DNA of 64,000 bases from Halobacteriales archaeon QS_4_69_225 (GCA_003020965.1 PXRL01000010.1:232278-296277); one strand, 5' to 3'. Counted from the first letter of the stretch, positions 9,406 through 19,367 are shown. The notes: generated from the letters alone by a model not told the origin. Numbers and translations: made by a program.

Positions 9406-10915
9406 TTACATCATGCCGCCCATGCCGCCACCCATGCCGCCGCCCATACCGCCCATACCGCCGCCCATGCCGCCGCCGGGGCCGCCGGGGGCGTCGTCGC
9501 CCTCGTCGTCGTCGGAGCCGCCGCCCTTGAGGTCGCCCGCGGCGATGACGTCGTCGATGCGCAGGATCATGACGGCCGCCTCGGTGGCGGACTCGATGGC
9601 CTGGGTCTTCACGCGGAGCGGCTCGACGACGCCGTCGTTTTCCATGTCGATGACGTCGCCGGTGTAGGCGTCGAGCCCGAAGGTGGCGTCGTCGTCGGCG
9701 TGCTGGCTGCGAAGATCGACCAGCGAGTCGATGGGGTCGAGGCCGGCGTTTTCCGCCAGCGTCCGCGGGATGACGTCGACGGCGTCGGCGAAGGCCTCGA
9801 CGGCCAGCTGCTCGCGGCCGCCGACGGAGTCGGCGTAGTCGCGCAGGCCGCGTCGACGACGTGTTCGGTGCCGCCGCGGAGGATGAGCGTGACCGCGCGG
9901 GCCTCGTCGACGTCCTCGACGAAGATTTTCTCGTCGCCGGCGATATCCTTCTGGGCGACGGAGCCGGCGAAGCCGAGATCACCCTCGGTGACGTCGTCGA
10001 TGTTGGAGACGACGCGGCCGCCGGTCGACCGCGCCAGCGCCTTCATGTCGGACTTCTTGGCGCGGCGGACGGCGATGATGCCCTCCTCCGCGAGGTAGTG
10101 CTGGGCCATGTCGTCGATGCCCTTCTGGCAGAAGACGACGTCGGCGCCCACGTCGGCCAGCCGGTCGACCATCTCCCGCAGCTGTTGTTCTTCCTGCTCG
10201 AGGAACTGCTCGAGCTGGTCGGGATCGGTGACGTTGACCTCGGCGTCGATCTCGGTTTCCTTGACCTCGATGGGCGTGTCCAACAGCGCGATGTCGGCGT
10301 CCTCGGCGAAGTACGGCATGTTGTCGTGGACGCGCTCCTTGCCGACGAGGACGCCCTCGACGAGTTCGGACTCGTCGACGGAGCCGCCGACGACCTTCTC
10401 GATTTTGATGTTGTCCGTGTCGATGTCGTCGTCGTCGGCGACCGCGCGGACCGACTCGACGGTCAGCTCCGCCAGCTGGTCCTTCGAGGCCTCGGCGCCC
10501 TTGCCGGTCATCGCCGTCGCGGCGATGGACTCCAGCTTGTCGGTGTCGTCGGCGTCGACGTCGATGGCGATCTCCCGGAGGATCTCCTTGGCGCGGGCGG
10601 CGGCCTGCCGGTAGCCCTGCGCGAGGATGGTCGCGTGGATGTCCTGCTCCAGCAGGTCCTCGGCCTTCGACAGCAGTTCGCCGGCGATGACGACGCTCGT
10701 CGTGGTGCCGTCGCCGACCTCCTCCTCCTGGGTCTCGGCGACCTCGACGATCATGTTGGCTGCCGGGTGCTCGATGTCCATCTCGCCGAGGATGGTGACG
10801 CCGTCGTTCGTGACGACGACGTTGCCCGTCGAGTCGACGAGCATCTTGTCCATGACGTTCGCTGGCTCTCCTCGGAAAGAACGATGAGGGGCTGGTTGCC
10901 CATCTGTTGTGCCAT
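9406..10915 (-). pseudogene. Thermosome (group II chaperonin) subunit disrupted by two internal frameshifting deletions
   Basis: [20 protein letters not shown] start, then [22 protein letters not shown] in another frame, then frame change after GGTEHVVDA to [38 protein letters not shown]... ending GGM repeats and stop. About 28 aa and about 35 aa of expected conserved sequence are absent at the two joins. Confidence 0.9.
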
Positions 10916-10931
10916 GGTCGTCCGGATGATT

Positions 10932-10948
10932 GTCTGTGGTTCTATATA
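10932..10948 (-). promoter_or_regulatory. Chaperonin promoter TATA-like element
   Basis: Reverse complement reads GTTTTATATAGAACC about 20-30 nt upstream of the ATG at 10915. Confidence 0.5.
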
Positions 10949-11109
10949 AAACTTCCTGAAGCGCCGGGACGAAACCCCCGGAGGAGAGCCGGGCAACCCT
11001 GCGACCCGGTCGCACGAAAGCTACTTATACCACCGTTCGGCGCTCGCGCCGTCGGACGGTCTGCGACCGCCGACACGCATTTCCCGCTGGTCGTCGAAAC
11101 GCAGGTAGG

Positions 11110-11496
11110 ATGACCTTCGACCCGAACGAACCCGAACTCGACGACGACGAGGTCGCCGACCGCGTCGAGACGGCCATCGCCGACGACGAGGTCGCGCTGT
11201 TCATGAAGGGCGACGAGCTGATGCCGCAGTGCGGCTACTCCGAGCGCGCGCTCGGACTCGTCCGGCAGTACCGCGAGGACGTCGAGGTGATCGACGCGCT
11301 CCAGAACCTCGAGGCCTTCCGCGAGGAGCTGGAAACCCACAGCGGCTGGGAGACGATTCCGCAGACGTTCGTCGACGGCGAGTTCGTCGGCGGCAGCGAC
11401 GTCCTCGCGGAGCTGGAAGAACGCGGCGAGCTGGCGGAGACGCTGAACGCGCCGGAGGCGGCCGCCGACGGCGGGACCGACGACGCCCCCTTCTGA
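11110..11496 (+). CDS. Monothiol glutaredoxin family protein
   Basis: VALFMKGDELMPQCGYSERAL and WETIPQTFVDGEFVGGSD motifs. Confidence 0.9.
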   Translation: MTFDPNEPELDDDEVADRVETAIADDEVALFMKGDELMPQCGYSERALGLVRQYREDVEVIDALQNLEAFREELETHSGWETIPQTFVDGEFVGGSDVLAELEERGELAETLNAPEAAADGGTDDAPF

Positions 11497-11611
11497 TACT
11501 GCCGGCCGTCTCCCTTTCCGACCCGCGGCGCCGCGAAACAATTTCTATCGAACGGCTACAATCGGACACCCGGTTCAACTTTCACGTGATTACGGCCGGC
11601 AGTATGAGCCG

Positions 11612-12160
11612 TCAGCCGGTGAACTGGTGGTACTCGATGTCGTTGGATTGCATCTCGTCGTGCCGCCGTTCCAAAAACGAGTAGACGGCGCCGTGCGGCG
11701 CGCCGTCGAGGATCATCTCGGCGGCGCTGCGGACGGCGTCGACCTGCTCGGGCGTGCCGATGATACCCAGCGTCGTCCCGTAGATGACGACGTCGGCGCC
11801 GCTGAGTTCCTCCATCAGCTCCCGGGTCCGGCCGTCCTCGCCGATGAGCCGCCCCTTCTGCCGCCGGAGGTCGTTCTTGTTGCGGGTGGCCGCCTCGATG
11901 TCGACGATCTCGAACAGCTGCATCTCGTCGTCGAGTAGCCGCATCGCCGCCTCGGGCGAGAAGCCCCGGCCGATGGCCTTGACGACGTCGGGACCCTTCA
12001 GCCCCCGAATCGGGTCGCCGACGGTCTCGATCCGCACCGACCCCGTCTCGGAGTCGATGTCCAGCCGGACCTCCGCGCGGGACTCGATCTCGCGCATGGT
12101 CTCACCCCCCTCGCCGACGAGAACACCGATGCGGTCGTCGGGAATGGTGACGTGTTTCAT
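11612..12160 (-). CDS. KH domain RNA-binding protein (archaeal Pno1/Dim2-like)
   Basis: MKHVTIPDDRIGVLVGEGGETMREIE, second KH GRLIGEDGRTRELMEELSGADVVIYG. Confidence 0.85.
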   Translation of the reverse strand: MKHVTIPDDRIGVLVGEGGETMREIESRAEVRLDIDSETGSVRIETVGDPIRGLKGPDVVKAIGRGFSPEAAMRLLDDEMQLFEIVDIEAATRNKNDLRRQKGRLIGEDGRTRELMEELSGADVVIYGTTLGIIGTPEQVDAVRSAAEMILDGAPHGAVYSFLERRHDEMQSNDIEYHQFTG

Positions 12161-12239
12161 ATCTCCGGTTGGACGTACGGCCTTTTAACTGTTCGCCGAT
12201 GGTGACGACGGCGACGACGGCCACGCCCGCCGGAGCCGC

Positions 12240-12734
12240 CTACAGCTCGCGCTCGAACGCCACTTCGGGGTGATACTCGCCGGCGAGTTCGGCCCGCGTC
12301 TCGTCGCCGCGGGTGAACCCCGCGGCCTCGAAGAAGCCGACGCCGACGGCGTTGTCCGCGAAGACACCACAGGCAACCCGGTCGACGTCCAGCCCCCGGG
12401 CCCACGTCTCGACGGCCTCCAGCAGCGTCGATCCGATTCCGTCGCCCCACCGGTCCGGGTGGACGTAGAGGGTGTGGAGCTCGACCTCGTCGGCCCAGGT
12501 CCGTTCGGCGCTGGCGAATCCGACCACCTCGCCGTCGTCGACCGCGACCAGGAACTCCACGTCGTCGTGGTCGACGGCCGCCGACAGCACCGCCTCGTCG
12601 TAGTTCCGCGCCAGCCCCGCCTCGACGGTCTCGGGGTCGAGGAAGCCGCCGTAGGCGGCGTACCAGGCGTCGCGGGCCACCGCCACGACCGCCTCGAGGT
12701 CGTCGGCCGACGCCGCCCGGACGGTGACGTTCAT
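12240..12734 (-). CDS. GNAT family N-acetyltransferase
   Basis: GNAT core LHTLYVHPDRWGDGIGSTLL. Confidence 0.85.
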   Translation of the reverse strand: MNVTVRAASADDLEAVVAVARDAWYAAYGGFLDPETVEAGLARNYDEAVLSAAVDHDDVEFLVAVDDGEVVGFASAERTWADEVELHTLYVHPDRWGDGIGSTLLEAVETWARGLDVDRVACGVFADNAVGVGFFEAAGFTRGDETRAELAGEYHPEVAFEREL

Positions 12735-13240
12735 ACCGACGCCCCGACGTCGTGAAACGCCACCTCACCGGTCCGGGTGTCGACGACGGCGATCGTCCGG
12801 TGCTCTTCGGCGACGGTCGGGAAGTGCGCCCCCGGGTTGAGGACCGTCGTCCCGCCGACTTCTCGCCGCTCGCGGACGTGCCAGTGGCCGTGACAGATGT
12901 AGTCGTAATCGCCGGCCGCCAGCGCCTCGATCACCGGCCGCCGTTCGCCGTGCAGGACCGCGAACGCGTGGCCGTCGAGTTCGAGTTCGGCAAACCGCCC
13001 GTGCAGCGTGCCACCATCGAGGGAACCGAAGGCCGAGACGAGCCCCTCCCGCTCGCCGTCGTTGTTGCCGCGGACCGCGTGGACGGGGACGCCCTCGCGG
13101 TCGAGGTGGGAAATCACCGGCGGCGCGACGAAGTCCCCGCAGTGGACGACCGCGTCGACGCCGGCCGCCTCGAAGCGATCCATCGCCGCCTCCACGGCCG
13201 GGACGTTGTCGTGAGTGTCGGAGATGACGCCGACCTGCAT
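12731..13240 (-). CDS. Metallophosphoesterase (YfcE/MJ0936-like)
   Basis: VISDTHDN, VVHCGDF, VRGNNDGE, ICHGHWHVRERREVGGTTVLNPG. Confidence 0.9.
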   Translation of the reverse strand: MQVGVISDTHDNVPAVEAAMDRFEAAGVDAVVHCGDFVAPPVISHLDREGVPVHAVRGNNDGEREGLVSAFGSLDGGTLHGRFAELELDGHAFAVLHGERRPVIEALAAGDYDYICHGHWHVRERREVGGTTVLNPGAHFPTVAEEHRTIAVVDTRTGEVAFHDVGASV

Positions 13241-13341
13241 GACCGGTCGTTCTCGGCGCTCGGAAAAGAAGCCTCGGACGGCGCCCGGGCCGGCCGGAAC
13301 GACCGTCGGGGACTTTTCCGTCCGCCGCTTCTCGTGTCGGT

Positions 13342-13728
13342 ATGGCCCAGCGGAACGTCCTCGGCGACCCCCTGGAACCGTGCAGCACCGACCCGATGAC
13401 CGGCTTCGAGCGGGACGGCCGGTGTGCGTGTCACGAGCGCGACCCCGGCCGCCACGAGCTGTGTGCCGTGGTGACCGAGGCGTTTCTCGCCTTCGGGAAG
13501 GAGCGCGGCAACGACCTCGCGACGCCGCGACCGGAGCTGAACTTCCCGGGGCTCGACCCCGGCGACCGCTGGTGTCTCTGCGTTCCGCGGTGGGTGGAGG
13601 CCCTGGAGGCCGTCGAAAACGGGCGGGCGCCGGAGCCGACCGTCCCGCCGGTGGTGCTGGCGGCGACCAACGAGGCGGTGCTGGACACGGTCTCGATGGA
13701 GACCCTGCGACAGCACGCCTTCGAGTAG
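13342..13728 (+). CDS. DUF2237 family protein
   Basis: NVLGDPLEPCSTDPMTGFERDGRC, DRWCLCVPRWVEAL, VLAATNEAVL. Confidence 0.85.
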   Translation: MAQRNVLGDPLEPCSTDPMTGFERDGRCACHERDPGRHELCAVVTEAFLAFGKERGNDLATPRPELNFPGLDPGDRWCLCVPRWVEALEAVENGRAPEPTVPPVVLAATNEAVLDTVSMETLRQHAFE

Positions 13729-13835
13729 CAGGGCCCGTGACACAGGTCCCTCGTTCGAGGGCGGGTGCGTGACCTGGTCTCGGATTGCTGTGTCGCGGTG
13801 CGTATAGAACGAATGCACGAGTGACCTCAACGTAC

Positions 13836-14091
13836 GGCCCTCGAAAGCCCTCGCGGCGCTCGACCGCTCCGGGACTCGCTGCGCTCCTCACTCCGTTGCG
13901 GTGCTTGCGTCGTCCGGGAGGGACCGAGCGCCGCTCGCCCTTTCAGTCCGCCAGGACCCGGCTTTCCAGCGGGCTGTCCCTGGCGGACTGAAAGGGCGAG
14001 GCCGGCTCCGGGAAGCACGGCGACGCAAGCACGCGAGCAGCGCGAGCGCGCGCAGCGAGCCGCGCGACTGGAGACGGCCGAGGGCTTTCAA
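13836..14091. repeat. Large imperfect palindromic intergenic element with nested inverted repeats
   Basis: Outer arms GAAAGCCCTCG (13843-13853)/CGAGGGCTTTC (14079-14089); middle arms GTGCTTGCGTCG (13901-13912)/CGACGCAAGCAC (14021-14032); inner perfect 22-bp arms CTCGCCCTTTCAGTCCGCCAGG (13934-13955)/CCTGGCGGACTGAAAGGGCGAG (13979-14000). Confidence 0.85.
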
Positions 14092-14283
14092 GGTGTTGCG
14101 GTTCGTTGTAGAGCGATTCAGTATAAACCATCCATACCATACGTGCTCTGTATTGATCATAAGATGCAGACCGGCTCCCCCCCCCCACTTTTCGACGCTC
14201 CCGCGGGTGCGTCCGGTCGGCCCCCGACCGGTCGGGTCGCCGCGGTAACGGGTCCGGCGCGCGACCACGGCGCCGGCGGACCG

Positions 14284-14565
14284 TCACTGCCAGGTCACGT
14301 AGGCGAGAACCCCGATACCGGTCGTCTCCAGCACCTGGAGCACCATCATCACCTCGACGGCGGCGCTCGGCATCGACGGCGGGGACAGGTAGAACCACAG
14401 CGCGACGACGTTCTCGGCCAAAAGCAGGGCCGAAAAGAGCATCGAGCCGAGCGTGAGCGGAGAGCGGATCTCGCGGTAGGTCCGCCCCCACACGACCAGG
14501 AGGACGAGCAGGAGACCGATGTTCAGCGCCGCCGCGACGCGGGCGGCGTTCAGTATCGCGCTCAT
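14284..14565 (-). CDS. Small haloarchaeal membrane protein (DUF7521-like)
   Basis: 93 aa, three hydrophobic segments; immediately downstream of a winged-helix gene on the same strand. Confidence 0.6.
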   Translation of the reverse strand: MSAILNAARVAAALNIGLLLVLLVVWGRTYREIRSPLTLGSMLFSALLLAENVVALWFYLSPPSMPSAAVEVMMVLQVLETTGIGVLAYVTWQ

Positions 14566-14622
14566 GCGGTGCCTCCGGTCGCGAGCGGCAACCGACGCCG
14601 TCCGTGCGGTTCGTAGCTCATG

Positions 14623-14904
14623 TCAGTCATCCGCTTGTGAGACGATCTCCTCGACGATCTCCCAGTGGTTCCGGGTTCGGTCGCTCGGCAGATAGACCGT
14701 TCCGTAGCTCTGGTCACCGCTCGTGACGATGTCGTTCCGTTCGAGCACGTCGAGGTGGTGACGAACCGTGTTGTACGCCAGATCGAGGTCCTCCGCCAGG
14801 CGGTTCGCGTTCCTGGGACGTTCATCCAGCGCGCGAAGGATACGGGCCCGGTTCGGGCCGCCGCGCGTGCCGGCGAGCGTCTGCCAGAGGACCGTATCCA
14901 TCAC
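14623..14904 (-). CDS. ArsR-like winged-helix transcriptional regulator
   Basis: RARILRALDERPRNANRLAEDLDLAYNTVRHHLDVLERNDIV. Confidence 0.8.
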   Translation of the reverse strand: MMDTVLWQTLAGTRGGPNRARILRALDERPRNANRLAEDLDLAYNTVRHHLDVLERNDIVTSGDQSYGTVYLPSDRTRNHWEIVEEIVSQADD

Positions 14905-15253
14905 CTCCTGGGTTCTCCATGGGTTGACAAGAAACCACCGGCATCCGCGGCGACGGCCCGTCCTGCGGCGGCCGTCGGATCATCGGCGGGACCCCCCGCC
15001 CCGTGGCCGGTGCTCCGGTCGCCACCGCCGTCCGCCGGCGCGACGGCCGCCGGAGACGGGACCCACCCCAGGAGCTGCCCTCGGTTTTCATGTGAACGTA
15101 TGCGCATGTCAGCGATAAAAATGCTTTCGGCTAAATCGGCGCTATACAGGATTCTCGAACCATCTGCGCCCGTTTTTCGCCCAATTTTCGCCCGATTCGA
15201 GCCCGAGTTACGAAATGTATTAATGCCCTGTCATTCGCGGCGCCGAGTGGACG

Positions 15254-16048
15254 ATGTCAGACGACACGACTGTTACCCGCAGACGAGTTCTGGCGGGCGT
15301 CGGAGCGACGGTCGCACTCGCCGGGTGCAACGGCGGCAACGGCAACGGCGGTGGCGGCGAGGAAACCGCCACTCCGACCGGCACCGAAACCGACACCGAA
15401 ACCGACACGCCCACCGATACCGAGATGATGGCGGCGTCGGCGCGAGTCAGGGCGTCTCACATGTCGCCGAACGCGCCGAACGTCGACGTTTACGTCGACG
15501 GAGAGGCGGTTCTGGAGGACGTTCCCTTCGGAGAAACCAGCGGCTACCTCGAGCTCGACGCCGGTACGTACGCGGTCGAGATAACGCCGGCCGGCGACTC
15601 CGAGACGACGGTCTTCAGCGGCGACGTGAGCGTCGAGGCCGAAACGGACTACACGATCGCGGCCATCGGCGAGGTCGGCGACGACACCGACCAGTCGTTC
15701 GAGGCCCTCGTGCTCGAAGACGACAACTCCGATCCCGGCAGCGACACCGCGAGGGTCCGGGCCGTCCACGCGTCGCCGGACGCGCCGGACGTCGACATCA
15801 CCGCCGACGGGGAGGTGCTGTTCGACGGGATCGAGTTCGGCAACTCGGACTCCATCGAGGTCCCCGCCGGCGACTACACCCTCGAGGTCCGTGCCGACAC
15901 CGAGGAAAACGACGGCGACATCGTCGGCGAGGCCGACGTGAGCCTCGACGGCGGGGCGGCGTACACGGCCTTCGCCGCCGGTTACGTCGAACCCGACGAC
16001 GACGAACCCGAATTCGAGCTGATCGTCACCGAAGACACCGGAATGTAA
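15254..16048 (+). CDS. DUF4397 domain lipoprotein
   Basis: Tat/lipobox-like N-terminus RRRVLAGVGATVALAGC; two repeats RA(S/V)H(M/A)SPxAPxVD typical of DUF4397. Confidence 0.85.
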   Translation: MSDDTTVTRRRVLAGVGATVALAGCNGGNGNGGGGEETATPTGTETDTETDTPTDTEMMAASARVRASHMSPNAPNVDVYVDGEAVLEDVPFGETSGYLELDAGTYAVEITPAGDSETTVFSGDVSVEAETDYTIAAIGEVGDDTDQSFEALVLEDDNSDPGSDTARVRAVHASPDAPDVDITADGEVLFDGIEFGNSDSIEVPAGDYTLEVRADTEENDGDIVGEADVSLDGGAAYTAFAAGYVEPDDDEPEFELIVTEDTGM

Positions 16049-16057
16049 ACCGACCGG

Positions 16058-16984
16058 TCATTCCTCGGCGAAGCTCGAGGCGCCGTCCGGCACCGCGTCG
16101 TCGTCGCTGCCGGGGTCGGTGTCGACGTCGTCGTCGGGCGTGGTGTGCTCCCGGACGTACGACAGCAGCCCGTCGGGCGTCGCGTCGACGCCCTGTCGGG
16201 CGAAGAAGTTCGCGACGTTGCGGCAGTCCCGCTCGAGGAACTCCCCGGCGTTGGGGTGGTGGACCGTCACCGCCTGCCCGAGGTCGATGATGTACAGCTG
16301 GCCCTCGTGGAAGACGACGTTGTACTCCGAGAGGTCGCCGTGGACGAGCCCGGCGTCGTACAGTCGGCGGACGTACTCCCGAACCACCTCGTAGGCGGTG
16401 TCGGGGTTCTCGACGTTGACCTCGCTCAGCCGCTTCGCGCGGCCGTCGTCGGTGCCGAGGTACTCCATCACGAGGACGTTCCGCTCGACGGCGATCGGCC
16501 GGGGGGTCCGGACGCCGGCACGTCTGGCCCGCTCGAGGTTCGACGCCTCCTTGCGAACCCAGGCGACGACGACCTGCTTCTTGTCGGCACCGATGCCGTC
16601 GAACCGGGGGTCACCGTCGAGGTAACCCCGCATGTCCTGGAAGTCGGAGGCGTTGATGCGGTAGATCTTCGCCGCGACCTCCCCGTCCGGCCCGAGGGCG
16701 GTGTAGACGTTGGCCTCCTTGCCGGTCGAGATGGGGCCGCCGAAGGCGTCGACGTGGCCGTCCTGAACCAGCTTGTACAGCGCCCCCAGCGTCGCGTCGT
16801 CGAACACCGACGCCGTCACCTTGAACTGCTCGGTGTCGACGATCCGCTTGCGGAACTCGAGGAACTCGCGGTCCTGCCGGCGGGCGATGCGGTCGGCCTC
16901 GGTGTCGGCGACGTCGAGCTCCTCCCACTCGTCGCCCGCTTCCGCGTCCTCTTCGACCTCGAGCAGGCCGTACTCCTCGGTCAT
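16058..16984 (-). CDS. rio1: RIO1-type serine protein kinase
   Basis: STGKEANVY, NVLVMEYLG, LVHGDLSEYNVVF, IIDLGQAV. Confidence 0.92.
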   Translation of the reverse strand: MTEEYGLLEVEEDAEAGDEWEELDVADTEADRIARRQDREFLEFRKRIVDTEQFKVTASVFDDATLGALYKLVQDGHVDAFGGPISTGKEANVYTALGPDGEVAAKIYRINASDFQDMRGYLDGDPRFDGIGADKKQVVVAWVRKEASNLERARRAGVRTPRPIAVERNVLVMEYLGTDDGRAKRLSEVNVENPDTAYEVVREYVRRLYDAGLVHGDLSEYNVVFHEGQLYIIDLGQAVTVHHPNAGEFLERDCRNVANFFARQGVDATPDGLLSYVREHTTPDDDVDTDPGSDDDAVPDGASSFAEE

Positions 16985-17025
16985 CGGGCCGGCTACGCGG
17001 CGGCGACTGAAAGCGTCACCGGTCG

Positions 17026-17319
17026 TCAGACGCTGCTGCGGATGTGGCCCTCCTCGCGGAGCTGGTCGGCCTCCTGCTTCTCGTAGCGCCACACCACGTC
17101 GGCCTTCTCGTCCTGCCAGTCCCACGGCTCGACCAGCACGACGTCGTCCTCGCGGATCCAGATGCGCTTCTGCATCCGTCCCGGGATGCGGGCGGTGCGC
17201 TCCTCGCCGTCCATGCAGCGTACGTTCACCCGGTTGGCCCCCAGCATGTTCGTGACGACGGCGAACACCTCGTCGTCGTCCGGCATCCGGAGGTTCGTTC
17301 GCCCCTCGTCGTCGCTCAT
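17026..17319 (-). CDS. Translation initiation factor eIF-1A
   Basis: [51 protein letters not shown]. Confidence 0.95.
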   Translation of the reverse strand: MSDDEGRTNLRMPDDDEVFAVVTNMLGANRVNVRCMDGEERTARIPGRMQKRIWIREDDVVLVEPWDWQDEKADVVWRYEKQEADQLREEGHIRSSV

Positions 17320-17577
17320 GGTCCACGGTTGGACAGGAAGGCGTTTAATTGTTTTCAGGCGCTCCACGCCGGTCTGTGCCTCTCGAGAAAACCCAATCGG
17401 TCGCCTGACCGGAGCGCGCGCCGGCCGCCCCCGACCGTCGAAGCCGGCCGTTTGCCGGAAGTCGTCACCACCTCTGCGAATCACTTCGACTTCACTCATA
17501 ACTCCGCCGCCTGCGAAGGACGGCGTGTTGATGCGGCGTAACAAGTATTAAACCGATGGGAAGGCAGGATGTGCGCC

Positions 17578-18681
17578 ATGAGCACCACCGGCACGGAACA
17601 GGAGTCGGAGACGATGCGCGCCGTCGTCTTCGAGGACGTCGGCGAGCGGATGGAAATCGAGGAGGTCGACCGCCCGGAGCCGGACGCCGACGGCATCGTC
17701 GTCGAGACGGAAGCCTGCGGCATCTGCCGGTCGGACTGGCACGCCTGGCAGGGCGACTGGGACTGGGTCGGCGTCATGCCGACGCCCGGGCTCATCTTCG
17801 GCCACGAGCCCGTCGGCACCGTCAAGCGGGTCGGCGAGGACGTCGAGGATCTCGACGTCGGCGACCGCGTCTGCGTCCCGTTCAACCTCAGCGACGGCAC
17901 CTGTCGCTACTGCAAGGACGGCCGGGCCAACATCTGCGAACGGGTGGTCCCGCTGGGGTTCGTCTCCTTTCAGCCCGGCGCCTTCGCCGAGGAGTTTCCG
18001 GTCCGCAACGCCGACCACAACGTCATCGAGCTTCCCGACGACGTCGATCCGGTCGACGTCGCCGGCCTGGGCTGTCGGTTCGCCACCGCCTTCCACGGGC
18101 TCGTCCACCGGGTCGACGTCACGCCCGGCGACTGGGTGGCGGTCCACGGCTGCGGCGGCGTCGGCCTCTCGGCGGTCCACATCGCGGACGCCCTCGGCGC
18201 CAACGTCATCGCCGTCGACCTCGCCGAGGACAAACTCGCCAAGGCCGAGGAGTTGGGCGCCGACGAAACCGTCGACGTCCGCGAGGTCCAGGACGTCCCA
18301 CAGGCGGTCAAGGGCCACACGCCGTCGAGCCGCGGCGCCGAGGTCAGCGTCGACGCGCTGGGCGTCGCCGAGACCTGCCGCAACTCCGTGAACTCCCTGT
18401 GCAAGGGCGGCCAGAACCTCCAGATCGGCCTTACCACCAGCGAGGAGGAAGGCGAGGTGTCGTTACCCGTCGACACCATCGTCATGGACGAACGGGAGTT
18501 CGTCGGCTCCTTCGGCATGCCGCCCCACGAGTACGAGGAGATCTTCTCGATGATGGAGCAGGACAAGATCGACCCCGGCCGAATCGTCTCCGAGACCGTC
18601 TCCCTGGAGGACGTCCCCGAGGTCATCGCCTCGATGGACGACTACGACACCGTCGGCATCCCGGTCTGCGACAGCTTCTAA
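17578..18681 (+). CDS. Zinc-dependent alcohol dehydrogenase family (MDR)
   Basis: GHEPVGTVKRVGEDV, structural-zinc region NLSDGTCRYCKDGRANICE, GCGGVGLSAVHIADALG. Confidence 0.9.
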   Translation: MSTTGTEQESETMRAVVFEDVGERMEIEEVDRPEPDADGIVVETEACGICRSDWHAWQGDWDWVGVMPTPGLIFGHEPVGTVKRVGEDVEDLDVGDRVCVPFNLSDGTCRYCKDGRANICERVVPLGFVSFQPGAFAEEFPVRNADHNVIELPDDVDPVDVAGLGCRFATAFHGLVHRVDVTPGDWVAVHGCGGVGLSAVHIADALGANVIAVDLAEDKLAKAEELGADETVDVREVQDVPQAVKGHTPSSRGAEVSVDALGVAETCRNSVNSLCKGGQNLQIGLTTSEEEGEVSLPVDTIVMDEREFVGSFGMPPHEYEEIFSMMEQDKIDPGRIVSETVSLEDVPEVIASMDDYDTVGIPVCDSF

Positions 18682-18690
18682 AACACCCAC

Positions 18691-18724
18691 TTTTTACACG
18701 GGCCGTCGGCGAGGCCGACGGCCC
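18691..18724 (+). terminator. Candidate terminator: T-run plus perfect 11-bp hairpin downstream of the ADH gene
   Basis: TTTTT at 18691-18695 then GGGCCGTCGGC-GAG-GCCGACGGCCC (18700-18724). Confidence 0.55.
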
Positions 18725-18833
18725 GGCAAAAACTTGGGGAAAATATGCGCGCGTGCTCCTGCCGCGCTCTCCCATCGGTCGAGCGCGTTAGTCCGCGCGC
18801 GCTACGGCGACTCGTTCACTCCGTTCACTCGTC

Positions 18834-18896
18834 CCCGGGAACCGCTCGCTCTCTGCGGTCGCTCGCGGATGCTTCGGGTCCCTTTTTGTTCCCGGG
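18834..18896. repeat. Intergenic inverted repeat CCCGGGAAC/GTTCCCGGG
   Basis: Arms 18834-18842 and 18888-18896, immediately upstream of the 18913 ORF. Confidence 0.6.
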
Positions 18897-18912
18897 CCGG
18901 CACCACCGTGGT

Positions 18913-19122
18913 ATGAACACGGAAGTCGCCAGGGAGGCGCTCGGCGACACCGGCGTCGCCGGCGTCGTCTCGCTGCTCGTCGGGCTCGGCATCCTCGCCC
19001 GGGAGAACCGCCGCGCCGCGGTCGGTGCGCTCGCCGTCGTCGTCGGCTACGCGCTGGTGGGCCACGGCCTCACGGAGTCGTTTCTCGAGTCGATGGGCAT
19101 GGAGTACGACGATCTGTTCTAA
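18913..19122 (+). CDS. Small hypothetical membrane protein (69 aa)
   Basis: MNTEVAREALGDTGVAGVVSLLVGLGILARENRRAAVGALAVVVGYALVGHGLTESFLESMGMEYDDLF; its 3' part is duplicated at 19481-19576. Confidence 0.65.
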   Translation: MNTEVAREALGDTGVAGVVSLLVGLGILARENRRAAVGALAVVVGYALVGHGLTESFLESMGMEYDDLF

Positions 19123-19367
19123 TCGCGCTGCCAGAAGTAGATGGCGAGCGCGACCAGTCCACCGAGAAACGTCACCGCCGTCAGCCCCGCGACGACGACC
19201 GCCCACAGCGCCGCGTTATCGTCGCCGCGGGCCGTCGCATCGTTGTAGACGAAATACCCCAACACGAGCGGGACGAGGAGTCCGATGAGGAGGATTATCA
19301 GCAGTTCCGGGCCGCCGGGGATGCTGAACTGGAGAGACAGCACGCCCGGGACCACTCCGCGCGACAT
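19119..19367 (-). CDS. Small two-TM membrane protein, paralog of 19573..19800
   Basis: FSIPGGPELLIILLIGLLVPLVLGYFVYNDATARGDDNAALWAVV...; overlaps the stop codon of the convergent ORF. Confidence 0.7.
   Translation of the reverse strand: MSRGVVPGVLSLQFSIPGGPELLIILLIGLLVPLVLGYFVYNDATARGDDNAALWAVVVAGLTAVTFLGGLVALAIYFWQRD

Noticed and set aside
9406-9490. ATGCCGCC-type repeats considered as a microsatellite
   Set aside because: They encode the GGM-rich C-terminal tail normal for group II chaperonins.
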